Source: Takakia lepidozioides (taxonomy: Eukaryota > Streptophyta > Takakiopsida > Takakiales > Takakiaceae). From it: a DNA stretch of 43,521 bases. Below the pieces are notes generated by a model. The model made no database searches and was not told the DNA's origin. It saw only the letters and a list, made by a program, of their open reading frames with translations. The first letter of the stretch is position 1, and every line of letters begins with the position of its first letter. Below, piece by piece: positions 1 to 10,794 of the stretch. The stretch is from positions 83,167,171 through 83,210,691 of the forward strand of contig CM060732.1 in the NCBI GenBank assembly GCA_030704615.1. Direction: 5' to 3'. A program made the position numbers and the translations under genes.

Positions 1-333
1 GCCTGTTTTTAACAATTTTATCAATGAAAAATATTTTTTCTACTAATTTTTATTTGTTACACAAGTTATTTTGAAATTGTTAAAAATTTGATCTATAATT
101 TGTCCATAAATTTGTATTAAAAATTATACATAAATAAAGGGTTTGTTATATTATGAATGAACACATGAATACATACAACAGGGTGTTGTTATTTATTAAT
201 TTGTTTTTATATAAATATTTTAGGGGTTTTAATATACTCTTAAAAATATATATACATATGATAAATTCATGACTTAAGCTATATACGGGGGTATTTTATA
301 TTGGCCGATGCACGCACGTGATATGGTCTTTTT
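1..333. other. AT-rich non-coding stretch
   Basis: Very AT-rich sequence with many short A and T runs and no convincing ORF. I see no transposon domain, RNA gene or clear repeat in it. It precedes the LINE remnant that begins at about 334. Confidence 0.6.
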
Positions 334-1838
334 ATGAAGAGTGCACCACTCAGGACCCTACACGACATAACCTCCTATGGCGCCCCCCTTGTATACCTGG
401 GGCTTACTTCCCCCAAATACCCACCAGTCCACTCACACTACACAGATGGCTCCCTCTTCGGCTCCCATGCCGGATATGACATCTACTATGCCGCCACAAA
501 CAAAGGGGCTGCCCACTGACTCCCAGACCCCGCAACCATACTCCGTGCAGTACTTATGGCTATTTTTGAAGCTCTTTCACAATTAGCCTCGTTTCCTCCA
601 CCATACTACATTTTCACGGATAGCCTACCTTCACTCTTTCTACTTCGTAACCACCTTGTTTGTCCTTCCTCCCACCACCACCACCCTGATCGTAATCTTA
701 TCTCCGCTATTATCAACCGCGCTATCTCCATCGATAAACCCATTCATTTTCTCAAAGTTAGATCACATACCGGTATTAATGGCAACCAAGAGGCCGACCT
801 CCTCGCCTAGATGGGGGCCTCCAAGCCCCCAGTTGAACCCTCGGATGACCCCATCCACATTGCTCATGCACATCCCTTTTGGCTGATTCACTCGGTTTTA
901 GACCCCCCAGAACCCCGGCCGATCCGGAACCTTCTTACTACCCTGATTAAAGAAGCCAACAAACAAGCCGCAGCTTCTCTCAGCCACACCAAACTACATA
1001 AACAACAATAGACACACTCCACAGTACTCCACGACAAACTGACAAATCACTTCTGGCACACTCTAGCCGCATCTGACGCGCAAATACGACAAACACTTAA
1101 ATTCAGATACACCCCGTACATGGGCCACCAGCAAAAGCACACCTTCTGGCCAACCATACACCCTTCTCCACATTGCCCACTCTGCTCCCACATCTACGCG
1201 ACATGCAATACCTAGCCCTATCTCCTTAGCGAATGTCCCCATCTCGTCATCCACGGGCTCCGTATTGCCAGGCACAACCATACCGTATGACATATCCATA
1301 AACTCATATTGCGCCGTAATGAAACTCGATGGGTCTCACTCATCAATGCTGGCACCTACCAAGGCAGACCACCCGACCATATTACGGTTCCCACATGGCT
1401 ATTCCCATGTGTATGCGGTCGACGCATCTTGCACATGCCTTGCCAGACTGTGCCCGAATATTCTGCTACTCTAGGGACTCCCCATAAACGCCCCCCCACC
1501 CACTGCCCCATCCCAAACCCTCACCATTCACTTCATAGAATTCACATACTGCCACGATCGCTTCACCCTCGAAAAACGCCAAAATTATGCACCACTTATC
1601 CTCACTATCCGACGGCGGGGATGGGCCACAGGCCCACTTACTGTCATCACTGCCGGCACCAGAGGGGGCATCCATAATGCCAACATCTCTGCACTTCAAA
1701 ACAACTTTAAATTCCCCATCACTTCTATCCATAAATGCTTTAGAGCCATACACCTCATGACGCTTCGTTCACTACTATCATTACCAACAAACGTCGGCTT
1801 GAATCCAACCCTCATCGTGCTTCCTAGGTATCTTGGGC
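334..1838 (+). pseudogene. LINE (non-LTR) ORF2 C-terminal remnant: RNase H and terminal region
   Basis: Decayed 3' end of a LINE polyprotein. An RNase H domain is visible: YTDGSLFGSHAGYDI near 457-501 carries the first catalytic Asp, FTDS near 613 the later Asp, and VRSHTGINGNQEADLLA ends at 807. In-frame stops fall at 517 and 808, and the same frame continues to 1011. Downstream are a Cys-x2-Cys motif (CPLCSH, near 1178) and, in a different frame, coding-like sequence from about 1480 to 1838 (for example TIRRRGWATGP). Several stops and frame changes show it is dead. The RNase H closely resembles the minus-strand copy at 30055-31140, so the two belong to one family. No RT domain precedes it; the element is 5'-truncated here. 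Confidence 0.8.
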
Positions 1839-1843
1839 GTCTT

Positions 1844-1926
1844 TGGGTACCCATTGGGTACCACGTGGTACCCTTAGCTCCACGGGTACCATCTTTCAGC
1901 AGATTACTGGGTGTCCCCTGGACACC
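1844..1926. repeat. Cluster of short perfect palindromes
   Basis: Three perfect inverted repeats lie within 83 bp: TGGGTACCCA (1844-1853), GGGTACCACGTGGTACCC (1856-1873, centred on a CACGTG E/G-box core), and a 7-bp stem GGTGTCC/GGACACC with a 3-bp loop (1910-1926). A further GGTACC lies at 1885-1890. They sit just past the last recognisable LINE coding sequence, so they may belong to the LINE 3' UTR or to unrelated DNA. Confidence 0.6.
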
Positions 1927-3396
1927 ATTTTTCTCATAGGGCCCACCCCTGAAAAGGGGCAGTAGCTGCAACGCAAAGTGGCTCTTAGTTACGCCGGCTT
2001 CGGCCAGAGTCTTCTCTCTCTGACTCAAGCATCTCCCAGGATGCAACCCAAAAATGGGCAGATTTCAAATCTGAGGTAAATTTGGAAGAATCCAAAAATT
2101 CCTTTGCCATTCTCTGTGCATTGTTGCAGAGCACAACATCACCGTAGGAATAAGTTGTGAGGTAAAAAATGAGGACCCCATAGGACATATTGTAAACTAT
2201 TGTACTAGGAGTGCATTTTGAACCCCCCCAATTTGACATACAAAGGATCCCCCAACAAGATTTGGGGGTATGGGGCTGCAATTTCATTCCTACATCGTGT
2301 GAGTGCCCAGGAATCAGAGTATGTAGGGCATTTGCACAGGAAAAATCAAGAACCCCCACTTCCAGCTTGGTCAAAGCATTTTTTTGGGTCGAATTAGTGG
2401 GCATGTGGAAAAATCACATTAGAATTTTCTTATAATCTGCCAATTGCAACAGTGAAAGTCTCTGAAAAATCAGGGGCAGATGGATGTAGTAGGTAGGAAC
2501 ATTTCTGTAAGGTCACTTTCTGTGGATGATTCATGGCAGGAAGTTATGGCATCATCCATGCCACTATGTATCCTTTTTGGGCTGACCCACCAAAACGGTG
2601 GTCGTCGCTTAAGGGTTAATTTTGAACAAAAACAGGCACACATGCACTCTTCCTTGCAGTGTCTACTTTTGAAGACTGCAACACCCTTTAGCTTGCAAAA
2701 ATGCTCCGTATGAAGGGCAGAAAAATCAGGGCCCTTCAAAAGAAAGGCTAGATAAAATCTGAACCTTTCATCATGAAGGGCTAAACAAAAAAAAAACTTG
2801 CAAATGAAAGTCTAAGTTTAATAACGAAGGATTCAAGCCTCAATGTGCAAGTGCTTAATAATGAAGGTACAAGTGCTTAAACCCATCCATTGCCCAAGTT
2901 GCAATAGCCATTGGAGGTTCCAAATTCCAATGGCTATTCCAGTTTTGCCAATGTGCCAAATTCCATTGCCATTGCGTGGGCCCTACATGCTCCACCGCGT
3001 ACTGCCAACAGCAAAATGTGTGTGTTGTATGGCTATGGCTTACTTTCTAAGTCCTTAGTCCATGTGACCTACCCTACCTGGGCATATTGTTCAGCGCGTT
3101 TTTTTAAGAAATTTGGAAAACAGCACGAGTGGCTATAGAGCTTTGCAAAAAATAGTACAATCTGTTCATCCACTTCTGACCTTTAATCCATTTATATCGT
3201 CCATATTTGGCAAATTCATCTATACTTTATTTTTTGTTTGGAGAAGTTTGGCGATTTCATCCATGAAAAAATAGGGAATTTACGACTGTGCATATTCCAT
3301 TTATTTTTTGAGGTCGAAATCTGGCGAAAATTTGCCAATAAAAAAGACGCTGATATTGTTGCGTTTCAGATGAGTTTTTTTACTGCTTAGCCTACT
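1927..3396. other. Intergenic, degenerate repeat-like DNA
   Basis: No supported gene. It contains several GAAGGGC-type short repeats near 2711-2790, a CTTAAGGGTTAA segment near 2609, and the motif AAACTTGCAAATG near 2797, which recurs near 3827 beyond the hAT remnant. Short ORFs occur on both strands, but I recognise no domain in any. Confidence 0.4.
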
Positions 3397-3603
3397 TTGA
3401 TTAGTCTTTGGCAAAGGGTGTTGGTTATTCCTGCCAGCAGAGCTATTTGCGAGCGTGGGTTCTCAAAGCAAAATTGGGTGAAAAATAACCGGAGAAATAG
3501 ATTGAAGTTGAGGACGTTGGATGTATTGATGCGAGTTTCTTTAAGTGGGCGCGAAGTGGAGGCCATGGATTTGACTGCCATTTTTAGATTTGGAGTAGCA
3601 TGA
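3397..3603 (+). pseudogene. hAT-family transposase C-terminal dimerisation fragment
   Basis: The translation contains VIPASRAICERGFSKQNWV followed by a NRLK-LRTLDVLMRVSLSG segment. This is the pattern of the hAT C-terminal dimerisation region: a short beta strand, Ser/Ala, the ERGFS block, then R-N-R-L and a hydrophobic helix. Only about 65 codons remain and no catalytic part is visible upstream, so it is a relic. The first codon in the open stretch is ATG, but translation is not implied. Nearby direct repeats (2797 and 3827) may mark fragments of the same element. Confidence 0.72.
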
Positions 3604-3860
3604 AGAACCGTAGAGCTGTTCCATTGGAAATAGATTCAGATTGAATTCTCTCATAATTTTTATCATATGTGGACTTGTGTAATGTGAAAAGACTTCCATT
3701 TCATGTATATTGTACAGCAAAAAAAAATTTAATGTTACATGCATGCTCGCCGAATGGCCGCAAAAAAAAAATGAAGGGCTGTCAAAATTATAGCCCCTCA
3801 ACATGAAGGACAATTTTTTTAAGGAAACTTGCAAATGCAAATCTAAGGTACCCTTCAAAA

Positions 3861-4254
3861 CTGAACACTGAAATTTCCTTGGGTTTGCATTGCTCCTACC
3901 CTAGTATGCGTTAGTGGAGCAACTCATAATATTTTCCGTAATCGTTGCTTGAATAAAATCCTTTGTATTTTCTGTTGGCTTATACCTGTGAACCCTAACG
4001 GGCCGGGAGCAGTTGAATTATGCGATGGACCGTAACCGAAATTTGCGGAATGGCGTTCCATCCCGTAAGGTCACTCCTGCCACCATTCCCCCATTTTCGC
4101 GTCTTTCCAGCATCTTTCCGAGATCAGACGAACCAAAGGAGCGAGCAAAGAAGATGCCGCAGCGGGGAAAGAAATCTGGGCGCCTAAAAGAAGGGACACG
4201 TGGCGGGATTTTATTTATTCAAGGAACGTTTACGCAGGGTAAGGGCCCCGCGCG
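3861..4254. other. Non-coding or weakly coding stretch
   Basis: An open frame runs from an ATG at 4025 to 4318 with a basic, Arg/Lys-rich conceptual product. I recognise no domain, and its 3' part runs into the inverted repeat. I treat it as not demonstrably coding. Nothing else is visible here. Confidence 0.35.
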
Positions 4255-4255
4255 C

Positions 4256-4414
4256 GGGCCGTCACACGTTTGCGCCACTGGTCACTCGGGCTCCGCCCTC
4301 ATTCCTCTAGATATCTGAATCCAAGTATTCTGTTGATGTCCACAGTCAAATTGTGTAGGGTAAAAGGGCCTCACGCAAGGGCTGTCACACGTTTAAACCA
4401 CTGGTCACTCGGGC
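4256..4414. repeat. 36-bp direct repeat pair
   Basis: A 36-bp sequence at 4256-4291, containing GTCACACGTTT and CCACTGGTCACTCGGGC, recurs at 4379-4414 with 32 of 36 positions identical by eye. The second copy fills most of the loop of the neighbouring inverted repeat. This suggests the hairpin arose by a local duplication and inversion. Confidence 0.75.
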
Positions 4415-4496
4415 GGCCCTTTTACCGTGAGGCCCTTTTACCCTACACAATTTGACTGTGGACATCAACAGAATACTTGGATTCAGATATCTAGAG
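4305..4496. repeat. Perfect long inverted repeat (71-bp arms, 50-bp loop)
   Basis: The left arm 4305-4375 is the exact reverse complement of the right arm 4426-4496, 71 of 71 positions, with a 50-bp spacer at 4376-4425. The outer ends read CTCTAGATATC and GATATCTAGAG. No flanking target duplication is visible. If transcribed it would give a long perfect hairpin. The perfect match implies recent origin or gene conversion, or a foldback assembly artefact. It ends about 240 bp before the F-box gene ATG, within its probable promoter or 5' UTR. Confidence 0.9.
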
Positions 4497-4734
4497 TAGT
4501 TTGACACATGGAAGGTGACATTTGGGTTCCTAGAATGATCTGTTTGGTGTTCCATTCTTAAGAGGTCTTGGTTACCGAAGTGATGGCAGAAAGAATATAT
4601 TGTCAGGCATCCCTCGGTGTTAACAAGAAGCATAACACCTTTCAGCCTCATTTCGGCTGGCCCATAAATGTCTACTGTGTTGTGGCGATAAGTCTGCAAA
4701 GCAGGGTGTGGTCTGTATTCAAGGCTTTCTGGCC

Positions 4735-7700
4735 ATGGTGAAAGAGAAGCACACCACGAAGAAGAGGAGGATTGGAGATGCCAGTAGAGAGCGGAGCAGC
4801 AGCTGGCATGAATTGGGGGAAGAGGGGGGCATGACATGTTTTCTCACAGACGACACTTTGTTGTACATCCTGCGCCGCCTTCCAACTCGTTATCTCCTCT
4901 CCTGCGTGGCGCTTGTCTGCCGACGCTGGAGTCGCCTCTGTCAAACCCACCTTGTATGCACGCATGCACTGCAATTAACTCGTTATGTTCACGCACGTCT
5001 TATATGTGGCAGGTCATCGAGCCACTGTAATCTCTGCAGGCGCCCTTTGCAGTGCTAATGGAAAGAGGATTGTTTGGAAGCAAGCCAGCGATTACCGTAT
5101 GTACTTTAGAAATCCTTTTGGAAAAGTTGATTTGTTCTGCAGGCCACTAACAAAGTAATTGAGAAGATGATTTTGCAATCTGACAGGTATATGAACTGGT
5201 GCCTCCCCTATTCGGCACCCCCAAAAAGCCCTTGGGCTCTTTGGTACGTCTCACTCCCTCTCTTGCTCTCTTTCATCTGGCATCTATGGGCTCCTGATGG
5301 TTTGGTTGTATCGGGCAGCTGCAATCGTGCCTATCGCAACTTGAGGGCGACAGTTGGGCTCAAATCAACTTTATCATGTGAAGTGATTCTAGAATAGCTA
5401 GTGGGCAATGTATTCTTGGGCAATCTACAAACAGAGTTTTACTCCTGGGTTGATAGAAAACAATTTTTTCTAGGGACCGACAGAAGCAAGTCTATCACAT
5501 GTCCATATTTTTCTGGACCGACAATGAGTGTGGATGTAGGCTGCTTCATCTGTTTGGAAGTTCTGTTGAAAGAAGAGAGGATGGTAAGGCATGGGTGGAA
5601 GGAGAGGGAGATTCAAGCTTTTCCTGTGGTTTAGGGCTGACAGAATAACAGGTATGTGTCTGTCTGACAAAATGATGTGAGAGACTTGTTCTGTGCCTTA
5701 ATGGGGGTCTCTCAACAATTTGATTATCAAGTGGTTCATAATCATCAGAAGAGCTAAAGAACACTATTTGTGTTGAAGACAGAGCAGGGCATTCTGGAGC
5801 TGACAAAGCGGCATGCTTCCACTCTGAAGGCAGTTGAATTATGGGGGTATGTTCTTCATGAGATTGAAACAAAGCTTCAGTTTTCCTTTGTTGTCTTTGG
5901 GATTGCTGCCTTTCTGTAGTTTATGCATCAAGTGTGGGTTTGAGAGCGGGTCAATTTAGATTCTAGACAAGTGGTACATACTAAGGGTTTCCCCAATGTT
6001 TGAACAATCTTGCCTAACTCCGGTTTCTTAGTGACAGCGTTTTCTCCTGAGGTACATTGATTTGAGATGTCATAGAACATGAATGAGGTGCATCTGTAAC
6101 GTGGCATGAAGGGGAAGCTGTGTGTACGAGGGATGATACAAGTTAGATTTGCAATGTTGTGCTGGTAAAGATATTATCCAGAACATTCTGAGCTTCCCAG
6201 CGATTTAGCAGTCGAGAGTGGAGTGACAGCTTTTTTTATTGTCCAAAGGTCTCAGCTGTGGTAGTTTCTCAAATCTTGGAAGGGTGGCTGTGATTTTTTA
6301 CATTTGTGATGATGTGCAAAGATGTCTTTCTCTTGTGGTCTAACAAAGCAAAAAGTTTCTTCATTTCTCTCTGAAATTGAGCATTGGGGTGGTGGGCAGT
6401 CTGAAGCAGCTGAACAGCAAGGCGATAGAAGTGATGTGTGCAGGGCTTCCACACTTACAACACCTGGCTCTGGTGTCATGCCCACTACTGGGGTCCATGG
6501 ATCTGGAGAACATTGTACACCAGCTCCCACGCCAGCTTAGCACATTGGACCTGCATATGGACCATCTGATCTCACCATTGTATCATGATAGACTGGTCAG
6601 ACAGCCCCTGATTCTCGATGGCGTTCTTTCTCTTCTCCAACAGCGCTGCTCCAATTTGCAGAAGCTGGATTTGGATTTAAGCTCCTTAATCACTGGCCCT
6701 GCCTTGGATCGCCTCCTGCTTGCCTTCCCCACCCTCACGTCGCTCCACCTCCACTGCCCTTTGCTTGGCTGGCCTGAAGTTGTGCGCATCCTCCAAGGCT
6801 GCATCTCCTTGCACCACTTTTCCCTTTGCTCACCCCTTCTGCTCCAAGATCCGAGCAGCTCGGATTACTCAGTGGTGTCAGAAAGGACTGCAACCTTCTC
6901 TGAAAGGACAGTGGCAGTGGACATGCCGCACTCATTGGTATCACTGCGCTTGTACTCAGCCCATCATCGTTCAGTGCCTTGGGTGTCCTCACCTTCACTA
7001 GATTTGTTGAGGATCCGAGGGAAACAGCTACGCCATCTGCATGCCCAGACATCATTCAACACTAGCTGGCATGTCATATCTTTGTGGTGTCTGAATTTGA
7101 CGTGCCTCGACTTGTCCCACAGCCAGAATGTCACTCTTAATCTCACAGAGGTTCCAGCTTTGTTATGATCCCATTTACTCATGCCTGATGATGAGAAGCA
7201 CACACCCAGAGTAGCTTCGTTTCTCTTTTGATGGGTAGTTGGCTTCAATATGCTTGTTCTGGGGGAGAGAGAATATATACTGAATGTGGATCAAAGAAAC
7301 AGAAGTCCAAAAGGCTATGGGAGCAAAAGAAACAGAATTGATTCATTTCACAAAGATAAGGAGAAAGAAATGAAGGGAACTTCACAACATCCACAGTGGA
7401 CCCCTATGGTCCACAGGACGAAGGAGGACGGTAAGTCAAATCCAGATGAAATTAAACCTGGTGTGGGAGTCCCTCATGCAGGGAGAACAAGAGAAAGAGA
7501 TGAACATAGACACCATGTCTGGTTTGTACACAGAAACGGGGCACAAGTCCTTGCAGGAAGCACTTGAGATCTCTTTAATTGGAGGGGTTTATGATGCAGG
7601 CAGAGGAAGCAGTGCTGTGTACACTAGTGCAGTCGCTGGTAAAGCTGGAGCAAGTTGCACTTCCGGCTGTCACAGACCGAATTCTTGTCCAGCTTAGCTG

Positions 7701-10168
7701 TTACTGCCCTAATCTTTTGGAGGTTCGCTTCCAGGTAATCTTTCATTGACAGTACTTGAGGAAATATTCAAGCTCCAGTGTATTTTGCTTACTAGGGTGA
7801 CAGGGCAAGAAGAAGCAATGGGGTTCAGATTTCATGTGGACCAAACAACACATTTTAGCATATTGTATTCTTGAGAGGTACCTCTGGAGGAGTACACATG
7901 GTGGGGACAAACTACAGTGAAGGTATGCTCTGGGGCTGGGATATTATGTAGATGGGCAACTCCCAGAAGTGTCCAGTGTTGCCCCTGCTGATGTTGGGGT
8001 GCTCACTTAAGGGGGGAATCCTTTGATGTTATCTGATAGCAGATATTTATGTGGTTGCTGTCGCACTATAAAGAAATGGCTGACTGTTAAAGAACTATGG
8101 CAGACACGGAGAGGAAATCGACAAACAAAGAAGCTTTACAACATCACCTGGAAGAGAATATACTCATAAGACGTTGTTTGCCATAGCCTTGTGGCCATAA
8201 CCTCACCTGGAAGAGAGAAGAGAGACACAGAGAGACAGACTGAGGCAGAGAAGTGATAACGTGCTTGATCAATAATTGTGCAGAGCAGGAGTGAGCTTGC
8301 CTCTATTTGGTTATACACAATAACTCCTTAAGATCATTAGTTTGGCTGATATGTTGATTCTGTCAGGGCCATAAAGCAAGGACGCCAGGGACATCATTGC
8401 AGGCTCAAGTCAGTGTAACAGATCGTGGTGTCTGTGCACTAGCTGAAGGCTGCCCTGCTCTCTGTGTTTTGAGTTTGGCAGGTTGTCACAAAGTAACCAT
8501 TTCCTCTGCCCGGTGGGTTCTCCTTTCTATTCGAATTTCATTTTTGCAAGGAAAGGGGTCACTACACCCCCTTAGACTACACGAAATTCGGCATTAATTT
8601 TTTCTGACCTTACCCCAATTTTCAGGTCAAACAATTGTAGCTCTCTAGCCTGTGTATCATGTCAGAAAGCTCTAAAAAATTAAAACAAAAGAAAATAATG
8701 TTACAGAAGGTCATTATACTATCAGGAACCAAAAAACAGAGAACTAAGATAAAGACAGAAAAAAAGACTGAACATCCTGTTACTGGTGATGCAACCACCT
8801 ATCTTTTACATCGGAGTGGCTGCAAGGTGAGCTTGGCTTTGGTCTTGCAGTCCTACCCCATTGTGTATTTATGGGTTACTGGAAGGACTCCACTTACTAA
8901 CAAAGGGATGTGGCAGGACAGGGCTCTTGCCTTTCATTGCAGAGGATTGCAGGTTCTGGAGTTGACTGGATGCCTCAGTTGGACAGATACTGCTGTGACA
9001 GTTCTACTACCCCGTCTTGGTCGTTCACTGCTGTTCCTGGACGTTAAGGACTGCCCCCAAATCACGCATGCTTCCATAGTTGCACTCATTCAGTCCATAC
9101 AGGTCAGTCCTCTTACTAGTCTCTTTGTGTATGCTGATATGTTCCTGATCAGGCTGGCTTACTGTTGGTGGGTCAGGCTGTTACCATGATATTGATGTCA
9201 GAACATTGTAGCCATTGGTGTCTTGTTCTTTAGCGATGGGACAGCGTTCGCAGTCTACTGCCATTGGACATCTGGGAACATCAATTCTGCTAATAGACAT
9301 TTATGTGTAAAATCAAAATGGAGTAGTATGATAATATGCGTGGTAGTTAAAACCTATAGTCTGAACATGGGAAGTTTTGCCATCAAGGATCGAAAGTGGA
9401 ATTGAAGACAAGGGATTGTGTATACTTGGGATGACTTCTGAAGATGATCAGCAGCCATTTAGATGTCTCTTGCCTACCAGCCAGTACTCGAATTTTTCCA
9501 GTCCACGTAACCAAAGCCTAACAGAGCTGATATATCTAGCCGTGAATATTACTGCATGTTTTACTGTCTAGATACTGGGATGATTATCCCTGTGTTCTTC
9601 ACTTGAAATGTGTGAGCTTAGTGTATTATTCTCCTTTTCGGACAAGAATCTGCGGATTGGGTTTTATCCCTTGGTTGGACGGGACAAAAACGAATGATGT
9701 CACATTGTGCTATTTTAAAGTACATTCCAAGACATTGATGCGGTCATAGAAGGGGGCGTGAAAGAGCTCTTATATTTTCTCGATATTATCAATTTATGTC
9801 AATGCACCAGGGACAAGGATAGTCTTGGCCTGTCATATCACATGTGCAGAAAGTTGATGTGCCATACAGATATAGTGTAATATCCATGCTTAGCCTTGGA
9901 GTCTTCCACATTGGTGTTTTGATTGTCCGTTGCTTTGAGAGAACTCACGAGGGTAGGGCCATGTTGCTCATGTTTGTCTTTGTTGCTGTTGCATCAGGCT
10001 AAGGGGACAAGCCTCCGGGTATTGGCAATATCCCCAACCCTATATCACTCAGCTCGGTCCAACTTGATGCAATTGCAGATACTTGCACCATCACTACAAA
10101 TTAGGAAGGGTTTTTCTGGATTTCAGTGGGACGGTTTTTATCATTCCCGCTCCTTGCACCACTATTGA
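4735..10168 (+). CDS. F-box / leucine-rich-repeat protein gene, multi-exon
   Basis: Probably a substrate receptor of an SCF ubiquitin ligase: the F-box binds SKP1 and the LRRs bind the target. Proposed exons: 4735-4953, 5040-5096, 5143-5186, 6400-7150, 7600-7734, 8403-8512 (or from 8367), 8943-9102, 9998 to at most 10168; the phases agree at all seven junctions. The F-box is in exon 1 (LTDDTLLYILRRLP then LVCRRWSRL, residues about 35-68). Exon 4 has a series of LRR-like segments (LQHLALVSCPLLG, LTSLHLHCPLLGW). Exons 6-7 have cysteine-containing AMN1-type repeats (VTDRGVCALAEGC, LEVLSL-like LCVLSLAGC, LQVLELTGC). The ATG at 4735 is preferred; an upstream GTG is not needed. Doubts: intron 5097-5142 is only 46 bp, the exon 4 donor is GTTCCA, and the C-terminus is unresolved (stop at 10166 or further exons). 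No specific orthologue is claimed. Confidence 0.75.
5187..6399. other. Intron of the F-box gene (possible extra exon)
   Basis: Mostly non-coding. A stretch at about 5785-5846 reads ILELTKRHASTLKAVELWG before a GTATGT donor and looks LRR-like. I found no acceptor that keeps phase with the exon ending at 5186, so it is left out of the model. Confidence 0.4.
8153..8202 (-). repeat. R1 dispersed intronic repeat, copy 1 (inverted)
   Basis: The reverse complement reads GGTTATGGCCACAAGGC, then CAAACAACGTCTTATGAGTA and an ATTCTCT end. This is the core shared with eight further full or partial copies between 14126 and 27757. It is the only copy on the minus strand. Confidence 0.8.
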
Positions 10169-10794
10169 AGCGAGGGGTAATCAGGGACTCCATATGTGAA
10201 CAGAGTGACGGAATTGTAAGGCATCAAGCATAAGTTTGCAACTCTACACCCTTGGATAGTCCCTTCTGATCATTCATACAGTTTGACTGTAGGAGTTTCT
10301 GAGTTGTGCGTATGGTTGTCTTCTTTGTCCATGGGGGCCATTTCCTTTGCAACTGGATGGGCTTTGAAGTGGGGATTGTGGTGTTGTCCAGTACACCCAT
10401 TCCCTTAAAACGTCTAACATTGAAGCTTTCTGTAGTGCTTCTCAGTATGGCCCAGTTCAACGCCACTGAGAATGCAAGCAGTTTCCCACCTCAATCAGCC
10501 TAGTTGCATCTTTCAGAGCATGCATGGAGACTGGAATATGAACTTGGCCTCTATGACCTTGCCAACAACACATGCTGCAAGGCTTAGCAAAATTTTGCTC
10601 CCCATGGGTGAATCATGCACCTAACGCACATCCTTGATTTAACAAAATTCTCTTATGTTTCTCCGGGGAAGAACCACGGCTGTACGGCTTGGCACAAGCA
10701 CTCTCTCCATTGCGCCTCTCTCTGCCTACCGCGATTTGTGTATGTGCCTGTGTCTGCATGTGCGTACTTCTTTACGCAAAGTAGGTCTACATCC
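10169..10794. other. Non-coding stretch after the F-box gene
   Basis: No exon could be assigned with confidence. An acceptor-like TTTCAG at 10511-10516 opens a short readable frame, but it has no LRR pattern. This is presumably the 3' UTR or a further intron of the F-box gene. Confidence 0.35.

Noticed and set aside
7250-7430. Open frame ending at a good GTAAGT donor
   Set aside because: The translation is low-complexity and charged, and I found no acceptor giving a phase-compatible exon. It is treated as part of intron 7151-7599.
8659-9189. 176-codon ORF starting upstream of the LRR exon
   Set aside because: Its first half is Lys-rich intron sequence. Only 8943-9102 is a real exon, as shown by the splice sites, phase and LRR pattern.
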